Of a stretch of 64,000 nt of DNA, positions 61,483 to 64,000 are shown piece by piece (positions within the stretch are counted from its first letter, which is position 1; every line of letters starts with the position of its first letter). This stretch comes from Clostridium frigidicarnis (GTDB lineage: Bacteria > Bacillota > Clostridia > Clostridiales > Clostridiaceae): positions 62,001 to 126,000 of the forward strand of contig NZ_FOKI01000001.1 of the NCBI RefSeq assembly GCF_900111985.1, given 5' to 3'. A program made the position numbers and the translations under genes. A model generated the notes under the pieces. It was not told the DNA's origin, did no database searches, and saw only the letters and a list, made by a program, of their open reading frames with translations.

Positions 61483-61483
61483 A

Positions 61484-61669
61484 CTAATTAGTACCTTTCC
61501 TAGCCCTTATTTCTTTTCTAATTTCATCAACTTCTTTTTCTTCATCAATAAACTCTTTCATTTTGATTTCTATCCACCCAGAAATTGAAGTACCATATTT
61601 GGATGCATGATTACAAAATTCTTCTAAGATTTCAGGATCTAATGTTATATTTAACTTCTTTTTACCCAT
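61484..61669 (-). CDS. Ribbon-helix-helix protein
   Basis: 61 residues: KKKLNITLDPEILEEFCNHA, SKYGTSISGWIEIKMKEFID. A beta strand then two helices, the RHH/CopG plan, with a charged tail (EEKEVDEIRKEIRARK). GGGGGGATTTTTTTATG region gives the start. It may be a stand-alone regulator or antitoxin-like protein; no toxin gene is adjacent. Confidence 0.78.
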   Translation of the reverse strand: MGKKKLNITLDPEILEEFCNHASKYGTSISGWIEIKMKEFIDEEKEVDEIRKEIRARKGTN

Positions 61670-61806
61670 AAAAAAATCCCCCCTATTGGAGATTATACAA
61701 CATTATTTTCTTATTGTCTTTTTTGTAATCATTCACATATATTCATACGTACATAGTATGCATTTGCAATACCCATAGGCTAATTTATCATATAAACAAA
61801 CTTACT

Positions 61807-62739
61807 TTAATTGTTATTTTCAGTTGTGGTAAAAGAATCGAATACAATTTTAGAAGCTTGAGCAATTAGTTTGTCATCATGTTTAGCCTCTTTTGTATCG
61901 TGAGTTGACAATATTGCAATAATTATAGGTTTTTTGTTTGGGGGCATTACTATGGCAATATCATTTCTTGTTCCGTAAGAACCAGTTCCGCTTTTGTCAG
62001 CAACTACCCAGCCCTCTGGTGCTCCTGCACGAATTAGTGTATTGCCTGTTGCATTACCTGTCATCCAATCAATAAGAATTTTTTTCTTATCATCTGTTAA
62101 TATATCTCCAGTTGTGTATGCTTGCAAATCAGTTGCCAATTGTCTTGGTGTGCTAGTGTCCCTAATATCTTCAGGTATGGCTTCGTTTAGATCTGGTTCT
62201 ATACGTGTAGGTTGCGTAACGTTATCCCCTAATTGATTAAGTGCTGATTTAAAACCATTAGGTCCACCTACATGATCAAATAAAAGATTTGCAGCTGTAT
62301 TATCACTAAAACGTAATGCTGCATTGCAAATTTCTTCAATGGTCATGCCTTTATCAACGTTATCTTTTGTAATTGGAGCATAAGAGAGAACATCTTCTTT
62401 GTTATATTTAACTACTTGTTTAAGCTGCTCTAATGAAGCTTGTTTTAAAACAGCACCAGCAGCTAAAGCTTTGAATGTAGAACAGTAAGCAAACCTATCA
62501 TCAGCACGATATACGACTTCTTTATTCGTCTCTGTATCAAAAGCATATACACCAAGTTTAACACCATAATCACTTTCAAGTTGTGAAAATGAAGAATTAT
62601 ATTGTGTGTCAGACTTCGTGTTTACAGGTGGTTGAGTTGCTACCTTTCCACAGCTAGTAAGAGAAAAGACCACAAGCGGCATAAGTATAGCAATTTTAGA
62701 CTTCTTTACCTTAAATTTTAAACTCACTAATTTCCCCAT
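61807..62739 (-). CDS. bla: Class A beta-lactamase, lipoprotein
   Basis: 310 residues, complete. Signal peptide with lipobox LTSC (Cys ~30). The class A motifs are intact: STFK (Ser70), SDN (Ser130), EPDLN (Glu166) and KSGTGS (Lys234). It should hydrolyse penicillins by the serine acyl-enzyme route; the spectrum cannot be read from sequence. AAGGGAGA precedes the ATG. No BlaR/BlaI pair is adjacent. Confidence 0.95.
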   Translation of the reverse strand: MGKLVSLKFKVKKSKIAILMPLVVFSLTSCGKVATQPPVNTKSDTQYNSSFSQLESDYGVKLGVYAFDTETNKEVVYRADDRFAYCSTFKALAAGAVLKQASLEQLKQVVKYNKEDVLSYAPITKDNVDKGMTIEEICNAALRFSDNTAANLLFDHVGGPNGFKSALNQLGDNVTQPTRIEPDLNEAIPEDIRDTSTPRQLATDLQAYTTGDILTDDKKKILIDWMTGNATGNTLIRAGAPEGWVVADKSGTGSYGTRNDIAIVMPPNKKPIIIAILSTHDTKEAKHDDKLIAQASKIVFDSFTTTENNN

Positions 62740-63293
62740 ATAAAATCTCCCTTGTTATTTAATTAATCTGTTAAGTTATTTTTTCATAACTACTTAAGAA
62801 AACATTTTAACACTTCTTTTCCGAATTATAATTTTCTATAAACAGTCTATAATCTATATTGTTTACATCATTTAAGAATAATCCTTGCCTCAAAATTTTT
62901 ACTAATATATACATACTATATCATATTTCAAAATTGCATACTATTGAGGCTTAAGGAAATATTCACTTCATACTTTAAATCTATTCTGCTAAACTTTATT
63001 TGAATTACGACATAAAAACACCATAGTATTCAAATCTGAATTTTACGATGTTTTTATAAATTATTCATCTTCTCAGTTGTTTCTTTAAATAAGAATACTC
63101 CGAACTAAGTCTATTCGTGAACAGTCAAGTCTCCCTTATATGCTAAACATACCATTCATACCATCATCTAAGATACTTGTCTGCCTAGTTTATTTCTTTT
63201 AGATGATATTTTTTCAGTATATTTACTGATACTTTTTCGTTTTAAAAAAATTTGTTGAGTGAGGAACAAAATTAAAAGGTTAATAATAGATAT
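62740..63293. other. Intergenic region
   Basis: Holds the bla upstream region (a TATAAT on the minus strand at 62830-62825) and a weak hairpin at ~63013-63057 (AAAAACACC with GATGTTTTT). Otherwise AT-rich with stops in all frames; nothing else recognised. Confidence 0.5.
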
Positions 63294-64000
63294 CTAAAGC
63301 AGTTTCTCAGGAATAAACTTAGCGGAAATCCTCTTTATCAATATATAATCAAGTATCAAGAGAACACCACCTCCTATAAACATTACAAGATTACTGAGCA
63401 AAAGTACACCTGTCATTTGAGCCACTAATACAAGAATCACTGGAATGACAAGAAGGCCACTTACTTGCTGTGCTTCTTGGAAGGTTTCTGACTTTGCAGA
63501 TACCATCACAGTGAATATTAGCGATAATAAATTGATTGCAGGTGAAATCCAAAGTATGATTATGAGCCATTTTATATCTGGAAAAATAAGTCCTCCAAAA
63601 TATATAAAACCACCTACATTAAATATGATGCCAAAGATTATAAATGAAATTAAAGTCACCATGTAAGACGGCACAAAGACGCCTAAAATCTTGGCTCTAA
63701 GCAGTTGTTCCATGGATATTGGTGTGTAAAGCAGAGACTCCAGAGTTTTATGCTCCTTTTCTCCTACAAAACTACTGGCTCCAATAACTCCCGAACACAT
63801 TATTGGAATTATAAGAAAGTATGATGGAAACATAAAGTTTATTGTTACTTTTATTAAAAGTTGGGCTGGAGTATATGTTGTATATTCAGAAGGCAATTTT
63901 TTTAGAAGAGGAGCCATCTTTGTAAACATACTTGAATCATTTCCAATAAAGCTTGCACCTATCAATATTGCTAGGGGTATGATTACAATCAGAATAATCG
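63294..64000 (-). CDS. ABC-2 type transporter permease, 5' end cut by window edge
   Basis: About 235 C-terminal residues; the frame stays open to 64000 (IILIVIIPLAILIGASF), so the first codon lies outside. About six membrane helices and the conserved ABC-2/NatB-like run GASSFVGEKEHKTLESLLYT, PISMEQLLRAKILGVF. It is the permease of a Na+/drug-type ABC exporter (PF12679/PF12698). Partner ATPase presumably upstream, outside the window. Confidence 0.88.
   Translation of the reverse strand, partial: IILIVIIPLAILIGASFIGNDSSMFTKMAPLLKKLPSEYTTYTPAQLLIKVTINFMFPSYFLIIPIMCSGVIGASSFVGEKEHKTLESLLYTPISMEQLLRAKILGVFVPSYMVTLISFIIFGIIFNVGGFIYFGGLIFPDIKWLIIILWISPAINLLSLIFTVMVSAKSETFQEAQQVSGLLVIPVILVLVAQMTGVLLLSNLVMFIGGGVLLILDYILIKRISAKFIPEKLL

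Noticed and set aside
61484-61669. Type II toxin-antitoxin pair
   Set aside because: The RHH protein could be an antitoxin, but no toxin-sized partner lies next to it; the neighbours are a convergent BtrH-like gene and bla.

Overview
The window is a strongly AT-rich chromosomal segment of a Clostridium sensu stricto species (cluster I). This rests on the gene order lexA / ynbB-hfq-miaA-mutL-mutS-miaB, the codon usage, the clostridial SOS boxes and a streptolysin S-type toxin locus of the kind known from clostridia. I cannot assign a species from sequence alone. Host genes are almost all on the minus strand.

Region 1 (1-8700) is a complete TOMM (thiazole/oxazole-modified microcin) locus in the canonical order sagA-B-C-D-E-F-G-H-I, read right to left and cut by the window edge inside sagI. 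It has three tandem SagA-type precursors with poly-Cys cores. SagB, SagC and SagD are the dehydrogenase, the cyclodehydratase partner and the YcaO protein that install the heterocycles. SagE is the CPBP-type protease, SagF a membrane protein, and SagG-H-I the ABC exporter. The precursor promoter region carries three direct repeats resembling a LytTR-type regulator site, and an attenuator-like hairpin separates the precursors from sagB.

Region 2 (8700-21300) holds two uncharacterised genes, lexA with LexA boxes, two tandem long palindromic elements, ynbB, and the hfq-miaA-mutL-mutS-miaB repair/tRNA-modification cluster.

Region 3 (about 21190-58210) is a ~37-kb PBSX/Xkd-like contractile-tailed (myovirus-type) prophage. 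From right to left it has: an XRE-fused large serine integrase, a repressor with palindromic operators, a Cro-like protein, Rha/ORF6C, replisome organiser and helicase loader, small early genes, a radical SAM protein, an ArpU/RinA-like late regulator, a broken tyrosine recombinase plus a second one, HNH, terminase, portal, protease, capsid, sheath, tube, a chaperone with a -1 frameshift, tape measure, baseplate, fibre, XkdX, holins, amidase and a lipoprotein. The prophage sits inside the coding sequence of miaB. It brings its own promoter and first ~32 codons that rebuild miaB at the left end, while the displaced original start of miaB (16 codons, then a stop) is left at the right end. Beyond the right end lies a decayed amidase C-terminus followed by the displaced miaB promoter, which looks like the scar of an earlier related prophage at the same site.

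Region 4 (58400-64000) has a DUF2935 protein, a BtrH-like protein behind a palindromic operator, a ribbon-helix-helix protein, an intact class A beta-lactamase lipoprotein and a truncated ABC-2 permease.
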